A stretch of 64,000 nucleotides of DNA. It comes from Anaerovibrio lipolyticus DSM 3074. Lineage in GTDB: Bacteria; Bacillota; Negativicutes; Selenomonadales; Selenomonadaceae. The DNA lies in NCBI RefSeq assembly GCF_900141865.1, contig NZ_FQYW01000005.1:153743-217742 (forward strand), given 5' to 3'. How positions within the stretch are numbered: the stretch's first letter is position 1; each line of letters begins with the position of its first letter. Made by a program: the position numbers and the translations under genes. The notes below the pieces were generated by a model. That model saw nothing but the letters and a program-made list of their open reading frames with translations. It searched no databases and was not told where the DNA came from. This document shows, in pieces, positions 53,613 through 61,519 of the stretch.

Positions 53613-54770
53613 TTAAAAGATTGTATTTTTTAATGCGTTTAATTTGCTATTTTCCGTTGCGTGTGTGTATATTTCTAACAATGTACTTGAACGACTCCAA
53701 CCACCTAACGCCATTACTGTTTTAATGTCTGCACCGTTAGTGATTAGTTTGGTCGCAAAATAATGGCGTATAGAATGTATATGTAAATCTTGGTTAATAT
53801 TACATTGTTTTCTAATACGTTGAAATATATCAGTAACACGGGACAAAGACAAAAAAGGATATTTCCCCGCCGTTACACATAAGGAACGGAATACAAAATC
53901 TTTAGGTTTGCCGTTAGTTGTTTTTTTTAGGCTGTAAAGCATTAGCCCCATTTTGGGACTAATAGGAATACGGCGAACGCTCGACGGTGTTTTTGTTGCT
54001 CCAACATATTCAGCATATTCATTTTCCCTCCAACCTTTAGAAATTGACTTGTCAATGTATATAGAATATTTCCCTTCCTCAAAGCAAACATTTTCCCATT
54101 GTAGGGCTAATAGCTCACCTTTTCTGCATCCTGTCTGAAAATATAGCAAAAATAACATATACCACCTAACACCATATAGGCTTTTAGCCATGCACAGAAA
54201 AATTTCTTTTTCCCTGTCGGTAAATACAGGCTGTTGTTTTTTCTTCGTCTGTATTATATCCGTTGGGGTAATTGGATTATTTTTTAGTTTCTTAGCTATA
54301 TGCGGGTATTTGTCCATGTAATATTGATACATAGATTTAACCCGCCCGACCATTCTTTTAGTATACCTTTGTGACCAATTATTTTGATTTTGAAGGTAAA
54401 AAAATAAATCGTTCCATTTTTCGGAGGTTATGTCGGTTATTTTTGCTTTTCGCAAAAATGGGAGTAATGCGTCAAAACACCGCTTATATGTGTATACGGT
54501 TGATGGCGTTAATTGTTTCAATGCCTGTATATGCTCCATATAAGTAAGATAAGCTTCAGCGAATGTCGGGATTTTTTGCTTTTTATTATCCTCGTTCTTT
54601 TGTTGTATGGGATTGGGTAATTTAATCCCTAATTTTCTATACATTTGTTTGCGAAATTGTAAAGCGTCCGTCAAACGTTCAAAATATTCACAATAAAAAG
54701 CTCCATTCCGTCTGATTGTTACTTGATACATTTTTCTGTCGTTTCTGTATTGAATATTTGTAAATTTCAT
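53613..54770 (-). CDS. phage integrase, tyrosine recombinase family
   Basis: 385-residue tyrosine recombinase. N-terminal AP2-like arm-binding segment (RNDRKMYQVTIRRNGAFYCEYF), SAM-like core-binding domain (YLTYMEHIQALKQLTPSTVY), and catalytic domain with FQTGCRKGELLALQW (Arg I), the Lys region, HIHSIRHYFATKLITNG (HxxR) and the nucleophile Tyr in LEIYTHATENSK. Complete active site. It marks the end of a prophage located next to tRNA-Leu. AT-rich like the rest of the prophage. Confidence 0.95.
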   Translation of the reverse strand: MKFTNIQYRNDRKMYQVTIRRNGAFYCEYFERLTDALQFRKQMYRKLGIKLPNPIQQKNEDNKKQKIPTFAEAYLTYMEHIQALKQLTPSTVYTYKRCFDALLPFLRKAKITDITSEKWNDLFFYLQNQNNWSQRYTKRMVGRVKSMYQYYMDKYPHIAKKLKNNPITPTDIIQTKKKQQPVFTDREKEIFLCMAKSLYGVRWYMLFLLYFQTGCRKGELLALQWENVCFEEGKYSIYIDKSISKGWRENEYAEYVGATKTPSSVRRIPISPKMGLMLYSLKKTTNGKPKDFVFRSLCVTAGKYPFLSLSRVTDIFQRIRKQCNINQDLHIHSIRHYFATKLITNGADIKTVMALGGWSRSSTLLEIYTHATENSKLNALKNTIF

Positions 54771-54854
54771 TTTATACCCCTTTCATTTTTTACAACAAAC
54801 TAAAAAAGCAAAAGGGCTAAAACGTTGGTACTATATTCAGTTATCAAGGTACAG

Positions 54855-54908
54855 TGAATTATAATTTACGTGTCGGAACACGTTACTATAATTCATATAA
54901 ATTATAGT
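54855..54908. promoter_or_regulatory. overlapping palindromes upstream of the integrase gene
   Basis: Two mutually exclusive hairpins share TATAATT: TGAATTATA (54855-54863) with TATAATTCA (54887-54895), enclosing ACGTGT-CGGA-ACACGT; and ACTATAATT (54885-54893) with AATTATAGT (54900-54908). Either operators, an attenuator for int, or arm-type recombinase sites. Confidence 0.5.
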
Positions 54909-55326
54909 AGCTCGAGTATGTTCTATTTGTCAACCTATAATATAAGACAAACCCTGATAAAATCAGGCTTGTAGATGTTCGCCAAACATATATATTATTT
55001 TGTTTTTCCCGCCAACTTTCCAACAAATCCCCCAACACAAAAAACAACCATACCCCCAACTTGCCAACCATACCCCCCAACGCCCCCAAAAAGCCATAGA
55101 CCTATATACTTGTAAACAGTAATTAAAATTTAACATTTGTAAACTTATATAACTGTCAACGGTTTTTAATATATTTTTCAACCTTAAACGCCCATAAATT
55201 GGACAAATGCCCTGTAACGTCGCCAGTTAGCTTGTGTGGGGTTTTAGGCTATGCGTAATATAAATACATTACCAAGCTAATTTAAAACGCTTATACGGCG
55301 TTTGATAAGGTCGAATTTTTGAGAAT

Positions 55327-55362
55327 AAAAAAAAAGGTATGCACCTGTTAAAGATACATACC
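55327..55362 (-). terminator. terminator of the 64-residue phage gene
   Basis: Stem GGTATG / CATACC followed on the minus strand by nine T, just after the stop codon at 55369. Closely related in sequence to the terminator at 55676-55708. Confidence 0.8.
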
Positions 55363-55368
55363 CTTGTT

Positions 55369-55563
55369 TTATTGCTCTATAATTTTGTAATCCGACCATG
55401 CTGTTATACTACTTACTGCCCTTATTTGCTTCTCAATCACAATAACACGTTTAAAAATTTCCTTTACCTGTTTTTTTGTCCCCTCTCCATAAGGTAACGG
55501 CATTACCCGCCATTTAGCCCGCTTGTTATATTTAGGCTTGGTAACAATAATATAGTTCTCCAT
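55369..55563 (-). CDS. small phage protein of unknown function
   Basis: 64 residues, basic, starting MENYIIVTKPKYNKRAKWRV. The start at 55563 has AGAGGGGG six bases upstream; seven further in-frame codons upstream lack one. No recognisable family or membrane segment; a helical C-terminal half (KKQVKEIFKRVIVIEKQIRA). Single gene with its own terminator between the toxin locus and the integrase. Confidence 0.6.
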   Translation of the reverse strand: MENYIIVTKPKYNKRAKWRVMPLPYGEGTKKQVKEIFKRVIVIEKQIRAVSSITAWSDYKIIEQ

Positions 55564-55675
55564 TTGTTCCCCCTCTGCTTTCATTTATTAACTTTTTAAT
55601 GAAAAACGCTGCTTTTATTTTGAACATCATTATTGTATCTCGAGTTTTTTCTGAAGTCCATCTATTTTGCAAAAT

Positions 55676-55708
55676 AAAAAAAGGTATGTACCTATAAAGA
55701 TACATACC
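55676..55708 (-). terminator. terminator of the type I toxin mRNA
   Basis: Stem GGTATGTA / TACATACC followed on the minus strand by seven T. It ends the transcript that starts near 55970. Confidence 0.85.
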
Positions 55709-55715
55709 CGCTATA

Positions 55716-55744
55716 TTGTATTTAGTTTTCCATAATGCTATAAT
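55716..55744 (+). promoter_or_regulatory. promoter of the antisense RNA
   Basis: TTGTAT (55716-55721), 17 bases, TATAAT (55739-55744), with an extended TGC before the -10. Strong plus-strand promoter with no reading frame behind it. Confidence 0.75.
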
Positions 55745-55750
55745 GTCATT

Positions 55751-55840
55751 AATAAAGGTGCTACCTGTAGACGGTCAGCCCCGAAAAAGAAAAGCAATAG
55801 AATTACCGCCATCTAGTTGGACGCTGTGGCGGTTTTTCTA
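55751..55840 (+). ncRNA. candidate antitoxin antisense RNA (about 90 nt)
   Basis: A plus-strand transcript would start near 55751 and end at the terminator ACCGCCA (55805-55811) / TGGCGGT (55827-55833) followed by TTTTTC. It contains no open frame of note and lies entirely opposite the 3' untranslated part of the minus-strand toxin mRNA, the arrangement of TxpA/RatA- and BsrG/SR4-type modules. Confidence 0.7.
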
Positions 55841-55842
55841 TT

Positions 55843-55911
55843 TTATGCCTTAATTGCTATTATGCAAAGAGTGACTAAAAACACGATTGTTAAAAAGTCG
55901 TATGTAGTCAT
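55843..55911 (-). CDS. candidate type I toxin, 22-residue hydrophobic peptide
   Basis: Begins MTTYDFLTIVFLVTLC and ends in a short basic tail (IAIKA). One membrane helix with a polar N-terminal MTTY like the holin-like toxin (Hol-Tox/TxpA/Lpt) peptides of Firmicutes prophages. Ribosome site TTGGGGGCG six bases upstream of the ATG. A near-consensus promoter is upstream, a long 3' untranslated region follows, and a convergent RNA is opposite. Shorter than most family members, so function is inferred. Confidence 0.65.
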   Translation of the reverse strand: MTTYDFLTIVFLVTLCIIAIKA

Positions 55912-55976
55912 AAGCAACGCCCCCAATCTGAGGCTATAGAGTGACCGCCTACCGCTATGGTAACACCTTCTTATAC

Positions 55977-56005
55977 AGTCTAATTTATTAGTATTATATT
56001 GTCAA
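55977..56005 (-). promoter_or_regulatory. promoter of the type I toxin mRNA
   Basis: Minus-strand TTGACA (56000-56005), 17 bases, TAGACT (55977-55982). The predicted mRNA of about 295 nt runs to the terminator at 55676-55708. Confidence 0.8.
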
Positions 56006-56012
56006 ATATAAT

Positions 56013-56050
56013 AACCGTGTAATCCCTGTATTATCAAGGACTACACGGTT
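56013..56050 (-). terminator. terminator of the phage lysis genes
   Basis: Arms AACCGTGTA and TACACGGTT with extra inner pairs (TCC/GGA); weak U-rich tail TTATTATATTT on the minus strand. Directly after the endolysin gene. Confidence 0.7.
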
Positions 56051-56056
56051 ATTTAA

Positions 56057-56434
56057 TTACCAACGATAATAATTTGGGCTTTCCCCATTGTCTCTAACAT
56101 CCACGTGACAACCCCAATCATAAATACCAATAGCATCAAATCCGACCTTTTCACAATACCAAGCTAATTCTTCAGGCGTGCTACACCACCTATAATTAGG
56201 GGTTTGAACGTCTGCCCCATTTCCTAGAACATGCTGAGAATTTGGAACGCCCCCAACCTCCTCATTGTGAACAGGGCATCTATATGCACAAGATAATTCT
56301 AATGCACCGCCTACCATTTCCCTAAGTTGGTCTAATTTTTGTAATAAAATTGGGTTGATTTTATCAACGCCACCATTACAGCATCCGTCCCCATGACATT
56401 CTAGTTCGTAATCGGAAAAATATCTACTACCCAT
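56057..56434 (-). CDS. phage endolysin, peptidase M15 family
   Basis: 125-residue zinc peptidase that cuts the peptidoglycan cross-link for host lysis. M15A layout: ELSCAYRCPVHNEEVGGV, SQHVLGNGADVQ (His and Asp zinc ligands) and GIYDWGCHVDVRDNG (third ligand). N-terminal CHGDGCCNGGVDKINP is the usual start of such phage enzymes. No signal peptide, so it depends on the holin encoded just upstream (56494-56664). Confidence 0.92.
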   Translation of the reverse strand: MGSRYFSDYELECHGDGCCNGGVDKINPILLQKLDQLREMVGGALELSCAYRCPVHNEEVGGVPNSQHVLGNGADVQTPNYRWCSTPEELAWYCEKVGFDAIGIYDWGCHVDVRDNGESPNYYRW

Positions 56435-56462
56435 ATTAAAAGCCTCCTAAAAAATTTGCAAT

Positions 56463-56495
56463 AAAAAAGTGTATTGATAAACATATCAACACACT
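56463..56495 (-). terminator. hairpin terminator between holin and endolysin genes
   Basis: Minus-strand stem GTGTTGAT / ATCAATAC with a G-T pair, followed by TTTTTTATT. It starts at the holin stop codon, so endolysin expression would need read-through or a separate start. Confidence 0.7.
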
Positions 56496-56664
56496 ACATT
56501 TTTAAATCATTCTTATTGTTGTTACTCATATAACCTATAAGACCGCTAACGATTGCTATTATTATTTCTTGGCTCAAACCAAGATAAATACAGCCCCATA
56601 GGCTAATTACTAAGCCAATAGCTATTATTAAATCAATCTTTAGATATTCTTTTATATACTTCAT
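56494..56664 (-). CDS. probable phage holin (56 residues)
   Basis: Short gene starting at ATG 56664, which overlaps the stop codon of the preceding gene (TAATG), with AGAGG as ribosome site. The product has two hydrophobic segments (IDLIIAIGLVISLWGCIYL and EIIIAIVSGLIGYM) joined by a short polar turn, a charged N-terminus (KYIKEYLK) and a polar tail (SNNNKNDLKM). Size, topology and its place directly before the endolysin indicate a holin. No homology search was possible. Confidence 0.75.
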   Translation of the reverse strand: MKYIKEYLKIDLIIAIGLVISLWGCIYLGLSQEIIIAIVSGLIGYMSNNNKNDLKM

Positions 56665-57008
56665 TACTGTTTTACCTCTAATTCCTTGACTTGCTCATAT
56701 ACATGAGTAGCCAAGCCATTACCACCTAGCTTTTTATAGCTTGTATACATTCTTGTAATATTTTCAAGTGCTAGCGGGGTTATTTGCTTTTCCTCAATAA
56801 AATGTGTACATGACTGCAAAATCCTATCCCTTAGTATTGCTTGTGTACCTTCCTTTAACTCTAGTATTGTCTTTTCTAATTCCTTTTGCTTCTGTCGTTT
56901 CTCTTGTTCTTTTTGCTCCTGCTTTTCTAACCTATAATCTAGCCATTTACCGATTACTAGCAGAATTAACGGACTAACAAAATTTATTAATATTGTTAGT
57001 AGTTCCAC
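56664..57008 (-). CDS. phage lysis-region membrane protein with coiled coil
   Basis: 114 residues: N-terminal membrane helix (ILINFVSPLILLVIGKWL), then a strongly charged coiled coil rich in Lys/Glu/Gln (QEQKEQEKRQKQKELEKT), then a conserved segment with ILRDRILQSCTHFIEEKQI and YKKLGGNGLATHVYEQVKEL. The LGGNG motif is common in uncharacterised phage proteins next to holin and lysin genes of Firmicutes phages. May be a holin accessory protein; true role unknown. Confidence 0.75.
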   Translation of the reverse strand: MELLTILINFVSPLILLVIGKWLDYRLEKQEQKEQEKRQKQKELEKTILELKEGTQAILRDRILQSCTHFIEEKQITPLALENITRMYTSYKKLGGNGLATHVYEQVKELEVKQ

Positions 57009-57022
57009 ATTATCACCCCCGA

Positions 57023-57253
57023 TTAAGCCCCAATAATAACGGCGGTATTATCTTTTGTTAGCTGTACCCATACCTGTACACCGTTATATACATTGACTTG
57101 CGTACCCAATACAGCCCGATAAGTAACGCCATTAATTAATACAGTATCACTACTTGTCATAGTACCCCTTAAAGCTCCAACATTTACAGGCTTTTTGTTG
57201 GCTTCTTTTATGATTTCATTTACTTTTGATTGTAATTTGATTAAATTATCCAT
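57023..57253 (-). CDS. phage protein of unknown function, after the tail genes
   Basis: 76 residues, starting MDNLIKLQSKVNEIIKEANK (helical) followed by a beta-rich segment (DTVLINGVTYRAVLGTQVNV, VWVQLTKDNTAVIIGA). Start at ATG 57253 with AAGGTG seven bases before; it overlaps the end of the preceding gene. The beta part resembles small OB-like phage baseplate or tail-associated domains, but no family can be named. Confidence 0.6.
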   Translation of the reverse strand: MDNLIKLQSKVNEIIKEANKKPVNVGALRGTMTSSDTVLINGVTYRAVLGTQVNVYNGVQVWVQLTKDNTAVIIGA

Positions 57254-58592
57254 TTTCAAGCACCTTTTTAGCTTTTTTAATATCCGTTTTTCTCAGCCTC
57301 AAATTATAGTTTCTGTAATCATTTGACAGATTTTTTTCTGTGTTGCCGTCCCACGCATATACACCCCTTACGGTTTGGACTAGAAAAGCTTTTTTGTTTA
57401 GTGGTTGATAATCAAGGGGTAAATATTTAGTTGTGTAACCTTTCACATCGAATTTTTCCGACTCGGCATTATATACGGCTGTTGTTTTGTCTAAAACCCA
57501 ATTAAAATTATTATTACATTCTATATAGTTCTTTTTATCGCCTAATATTCTATGGGTTTGCACCTGTACGGCGTATAAATTGACGTCTTTTATTCCTGTA
57601 GTGTCCCCACTAATTACGGCGTTTGCTGTTATATTTACATATCCCGCACCTGCAACATAGTATTTATAATGCCAATAATGGGCGGTTTGTTCCCGCCACA
57701 AATAACCCCAAGTGTAACCCATAGAATAGGAATAAGGCTTTAAATATATATCATAATCAATATGATAATAATAATTATCTCCTAGTGTTACATCCTCGTC
57801 CACTCCATGACGCACCCAAACCTTTTCTTGTCCTGAATAGTCACCTTCAAGGCTTCCTGTCATCTTCAAATCACCCACACCAACATAAACATAATCAGCA
57901 CTAGTAGTTGTGTATTCGTCATCTATATATTTTTCTTGGTATGATTCCACTCTATATTGTCGCTTTAGTTCTGCAATAGCGTTCCATGTTCCGTTGGGGT
58001 GAATTAATGCTTTGTCTGTTATTGTGTTTTCTGTAGTTTTGAGCTTGTATTCTAATGGTTCACCGTTTTGGCGTTGTAAAAAGTCCCCGCCTTGAACATA
58101 TTTATTAACGTCTATGTATTTTTCAATGTCCACAACGTCACCGTTGGCAGAAAACAATTTATTATTATTTTTATATATTTGTATGGTCGTATCGTCTTTA
58201 TCTGCTTTTCTTATTTCATATAATATTTGTTTTTTGTCTTTTCCATAGCCAATACTAGCATCTACAGTTTGACGCCCTAATATTACCAACTCGCCTTTTT
58301 CCCCACATGTAAATTGACTAACCATAGATACACATAAACTATTAACTTTTAGATTTTCCTTAAACCATTTTACAAATCTAGCATCATAAATAAGATAACC
58401 TTTATTAATTGAAGCAGGTATATATGATTGTGAGCCTGTAAAGGTATTTCCATATATTATTTTTCCGTCGGTAAATACTTGCTGACCTGCAACAAGATTA
58501 TTGTTACCTGCTATATAATATACTTTTCCTGTTGTGTCCGTGGCTGTTGTGCCTTGTACTGATTGAATGGTAGTTTGATACAATTTATTCAT
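57246..58592 (-). CDS. phage tail-region protein of unknown function
   Basis: 448 residues, no membrane segment. Beta-rich: N-terminal TTIQSVQGTTATDTTGKVYY, YIAGNNNLVAGQQVFTDGKIIYGN, a Tyr/Trp-rich middle (YSMGYTWGYLWREQTAHYWHYK) and basic C-terminus (LRLRKTDIKKAKKVLENG). Position between the repeat-bearing tail protein and the lysis genes suggests a minor tail, baseplate or receptor-binding protein. Starts 42 bases after the upstream gene ends. Confidence 0.65.
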   Translation of the reverse strand: MNKLYQTTIQSVQGTTATDTTGKVYYIAGNNNLVAGQQVFTDGKIIYGNTFTGSQSYIPASINKGYLIYDARFVKWFKENLKVNSLCVSMVSQFTCGEKGELVILGRQTVDASIGYGKDKKQILYEIRKADKDDTTIQIYKNNNKLFSANGDVVDIEKYIDVNKYVQGGDFLQRQNGEPLEYKLKTTENTITDKALIHPNGTWNAIAELKRQYRVESYQEKYIDDEYTTTSADYVYVGVGDLKMTGSLEGDYSGQEKVWVRHGVDEDVTLGDNYYYHIDYDIYLKPYSYSMGYTWGYLWREQTAHYWHYKYYVAGAGYVNITANAVISGDTTGIKDVNLYAVQVQTHRILGDKKNYIECNNNFNWVLDKTTAVYNAESEKFDVKGYTTKYLPLDYQPLNKKAFLVQTVRGVYAWDGNTEKNLSNDYRNYNLRLRKTDIKKAKKVLENG

Positions 58593-58634
58593 TCACCCCC
58601 ATATTAAAAGGGGACTTTGTTCAGCCCCCCATTT

Positions 58635-60647
58635 TTAATACCAACGTACTAAGGTAATAGATTGTTTTAGTTCCTTGGTGGTTTGGGTAATATTATTACT
58701 TTGCAAATAATAAGTATTCCCTTTGAATTTCACCCGCTCCGAAAAATCTACAACATGACTATAATTATATATATCCATGCTTACGGTTTCTTTGATTTTA
58801 CGGTTTAACCATTTCAAGTCATTAAGATATGAATTCATAACATTTTTATCCGTGGTTGGTACATTAACGGACTCTTTCAACACATTACCATTACCCAACG
58901 GATTATCATTATCGGGATAATTCGCCCCGCCTAAAGTAATAGACTCTTGATTTGTTAGGTATCGGCTTGCAACAGAAGCGGGTGAACCTGTCCCAATGCT
59001 ACTACCTTGATATTCGCCATCTATATATACAGAAGTCCCATAAAAGCCTCCGCCTAATGGAGCATGGACGGTCTTCCTTGTTGTTTCGTTGCCGTCTTTA
59101 TCCTTTGTTACTTCTGTTTCACTACCTAATACCATTACCCCGCTTTTTGTTTTAGAGTAATCATATGTAGTGGTAGTGGTTGAGCCATCAGCGTGATTTG
59201 TGGTTTTTTTGTATAAATACTTATTTTGCCCGAATCCGTCGCCTGTATATTCGTAATATGTTGTATTACCTTCGTTTTGCTCAGAGTACAAGTACCCTGA
59301 AACGTAAGTACATACCGCCTCCCCCATCGTTAGAGTCCCATAGAACGGCAACGGCTCAATATATAAATTATGTCCTTGGTCGTGTCCTGCTCCATTTGAA
59401 TTACTATAATTTATCATCGTGCGTTCTAAAGACTTATTAATTATAGGTCTTGTATGTGCTGTGGTTGTTATATCTATTGTTGTTTGTTCTTGTCCACGTT
59501 GGATGACGTTCAAGCTGTTATCCCCCGCCCTCATAAATACGTTTATAGCCTTATGGGGAATACTACTACTCCAACCAAACAAAGAGGAAATAATACTTTC
59601 GTAAGTCTGCCCATCACCTATCCATTTTTGACTATGTTTGAAATTATCAGCATGATAGTTTAGGCGTTTATTCAACGCACCCGCTATTTTTTCAGCGTGT
59701 TCCTGTAGGGTGTGAGTTTGATTTCCAAAATTATAATTTATAGATTTATACAAAATTTCGTCGCAATCATACATACCTTTTAGGCTTATAATCCTGTCTT
59801 GTTGGCTTGTTTCTCCAACCCTGTATAAATAAGGAAAATCTAATATTTGCCCGCTTACATAATCCAATATATTTATATTTTCGGTCGTGTCCATACTGAA
59901 TGAATCAGCAAGGGTTAGCTCCTGCAAATTAATACTTATACTAACAACCCCGCTTTTTTGTTCCTGCTTAACAGGGATAAATGGGTTTGTTGGTGTTGTG
60001 TCCGTTTTTATAGTCGTATCATGTGGGGAATTTAAGCTAATATCAAAATAATATGTAGCTTCTGCGTTGACCTTTATATTAGTATCATAATACATTGTTA
60101 CGGTTTCCGCTGTAATAGCTTTTACTTTAGTATCATAATGCTGATTTATTGATTTTTGGGTTTTTACTCTAGTATCATAATTTATACTAATGTCTTTGTG
60201 AATACTAATTGAAGTATCAAAAAACCTTGTAACGTCTGCGTTTACGCTTGTATAAGTATCATAATAATATGATTTTTTATCTTTGCTTTCAACGCTTACA
60301 TTAGTATCATAATGCTGTACTAGGTCAGTATTTAAGCGGGTTTGTGTATCATTGTATTGTATTATGTCAGCTTTTACGGCTGTATTAGTATCATAACACT
60401 GATTTATTGATTTTTGGATTTTTGTAACAGTATCATAATTAGCATTAATGTCCTTGTTGGCTTTAATAGCCGTATCAAAATAATAGCTTGTATCTGTGGA
60501 CGGTACAACAGTACATAATATTCTTGGTGTGCTTATACTTGATTTTTTTATAATTGCCGTCGTTAATATGCGGGGCGTGCTTACAGCAGAATTTTTTAAA
60601 ATTGCTGTGGTTAATATTCGGGGTGTACTTATTGAGCTTTCAGACAT
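58635..60647 (-). CDS. phage tail protein with N-terminal tandem repeats
   Basis: 670 residues. Residues 1-45 hold three copies of a ~14-residue unit (STPRILTTAIIKKS). Residues ~50-225 hold about eleven copies of a ~16-residue unit centred on YDT (INANYDTVTKIQKS, INQCYDTNTAVKAD). The rest is like XkdQ/gpD-type baseplate hub proteins: VSISINLQELTLADSFSMDT, ILDFPYLYRVGETSQQDRII, AEKIAGALNKRLNYH, WIGDGQTYESIISSLFGWS. It is probably the tail tip or hub, extended by repeat spacers. Confidence 0.7.
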   Translation of the reverse strand: MSESSISTPRILTTAILKNSAVSTPRILTTAIIKKSSISTPRILCTVVPSTDTSYYFDTAIKANKDINANYDTVTKIQKSINQCYDTNTAVKADIIQYNDTQTRLNTDLVQHYDTNVSVESKDKKSYYYDTYTSVNADVTRFFDTSISIHKDISINYDTRVKTQKSINQHYDTKVKAITAETVTMYYDTNIKVNAEATYYFDISLNSPHDTTIKTDTTPTNPFIPVKQEQKSGVVSISINLQELTLADSFSMDTTENINILDYVSGQILDFPYLYRVGETSQQDRIISLKGMYDCDEILYKSINYNFGNQTHTLQEHAEKIAGALNKRLNYHADNFKHSQKWIGDGQTYESIISSLFGWSSSIPHKAINVFMRAGDNSLNVIQRGQEQTTIDITTTAHTRPIINKSLERTMINYSNSNGAGHDQGHNLYIEPLPFYGTLTMGEAVCTYVSGYLYSEQNEGNTTYYEYTGDGFGQNKYLYKKTTNHADGSTTTTTYDYSKTKSGVMVLGSETEVTKDKDGNETTRKTVHAPLGGGFYGTSVYIDGEYQGSSIGTGSPASVASRYLTNQESITLGGANYPDNDNPLGNGNVLKESVNVPTTDKNVMNSYLNDLKWLNRKIKETVSMDIYNYSHVVDFSERVKFKGNTYYLQSNNITQTTKELKQSITLVRWY

Positions 60648-60660
60648 TCAAGCCACCCCC

Positions 60661-61506
60661 CTATTTTTTAGCCGTCATTGTTATATTACTAATATTTGTT
60701 GGTAAACCGTCAAAATACATCCCTTTTCCCGTTGTCGGTATTTCCTTTGTATTGGAATAATTGCCCATATCACATTTTATATTTTTTATGGTGTCGCCTA
60801 ATTCAGTCGTACCCATACCCACGTTACAAGCTGTCACCTTATAGCCGTTTAAAACTGATAAATCGGGTTTTGCTTGTAGGGTGCTGTTTTCTGCTTCTGT
60901 AGAATATAAACCTGTACTCTCGTCATAGCTGAAGCCGTTGTTTGCTACTGTTGCAGGTATGACGATAATTGATTCGTTAATGGGAAAATATTGGTCTGAT
61001 ATGATTATATTTCTAATTCTAAAACGGTAATTATCACTAGAGTCGTTATTGGTTTTTATTTTGCAACTTATAGCTTTTACGCCCGTTTTTACATAACTTG
61101 AATACGTCCCCACCTTGTCACCGTCAAGGTAATAGTCTATCGTACCCGCTACGCTGTCTATAACTAAATATATTTTATGCCATCTATATGTACCATTTAT
61201 AACAGTTTTTAAACGTTCAGAATCATTTGTGCATAGTCTTAACTCTTTTCTGTCGTAATAATAATAAATTTGTACTGTTGACACTTTAATACTGTTGTAT
61301 GTCCCATCACTGAAATATATTTGAATGGGCCAGCAAGTGCAAATATTGGTGGGATATATTTCCATAGATACATACAACTTTGTATTTTCGGCAGGGAGCG
61401 TTAGTTTTGCCTCTCCATTACACAAATACTGACTGCCGTTAGTGTCGGTATAACGAACAAAAGTATCAGAATCAAATAAACTATAATTAGTATTTATATA
61501 TTTCAT
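60661..61506 (-). CDS. phage structural protein with LamG/concanavalin-like region
   Basis: 281 residues. The middle looks like a laminin-G/concanavalin jelly roll: TYRWHKIYLVIDSVAGTIDY, YLDGDKVGTYSS, FRIRNIIISDQYFP; such domains bind glycans. The C-terminal third has small repeats (VTACNVGMGTTELGDTIKNI). Start at 61506 with AGAGGTGG seven bases before; a nine-codon upstream extension overlaps the previous gene. Probably tail fibre or adhesion component. Confidence 0.65.
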   Translation of the reverse strand: MKYINTNYSLFDSDTFVRYTDTNGSQYLCNGEAKLTLPAENTKLYVSMEIYPTNICTCWPIQIYFSDGTYNSIKVSTVQIYYYYDRKELRLCTNDSERLKTVINGTYRWHKIYLVIDSVAGTIDYYLDGDKVGTYSSYVKTGVKAISCKIKTNNDSSDNYRFRIRNIIISDQYFPINESIIVIPATVANNGFSYDESTGLYSTEAENSTLQAKPDLSVLNGYKVTACNVGMGTTELGDTIKNIKCDMGNYSNTKEIPTTGKGMYFDGLPTNISNITMTAKK

Positions 61507-61519
61507 AACAAACCACCTC

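Larger units (their letters stand above)
54771..55368. other. non-coding region upstream of the integrase gene
   Basis: About 600 AT-rich bases with no convincing gene. It holds overlapping palindromes (54855-54908), a G-rich minus-strand cluster (55029-55087) and a nested inverted repeat TTAGCTTG/CAAGCTAA (55227-55280). Probably contains the integrase promoter and control sites; a plus-strand excisionase or repressor gene was looked for and not found. Confidence 0.5.

Noticed and set aside
54886..55181. two overlapping minus-strand frames (67 and 72 codons) upstream of the integrase
   Set aside because: Trp/Gly/Phe-rich products created by the G-rich repeat, no ribosome sites, no sensible topology.
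53464..55920. shared CATAAGCAACG word at 53478-53488 and 55908-55918 as an attachment repeat
   Set aside because: Only 11 bases, and one copy lies inside the toxin ribosome site region; both copies are on the same side of the prophage, so it cannot be attL/attR.
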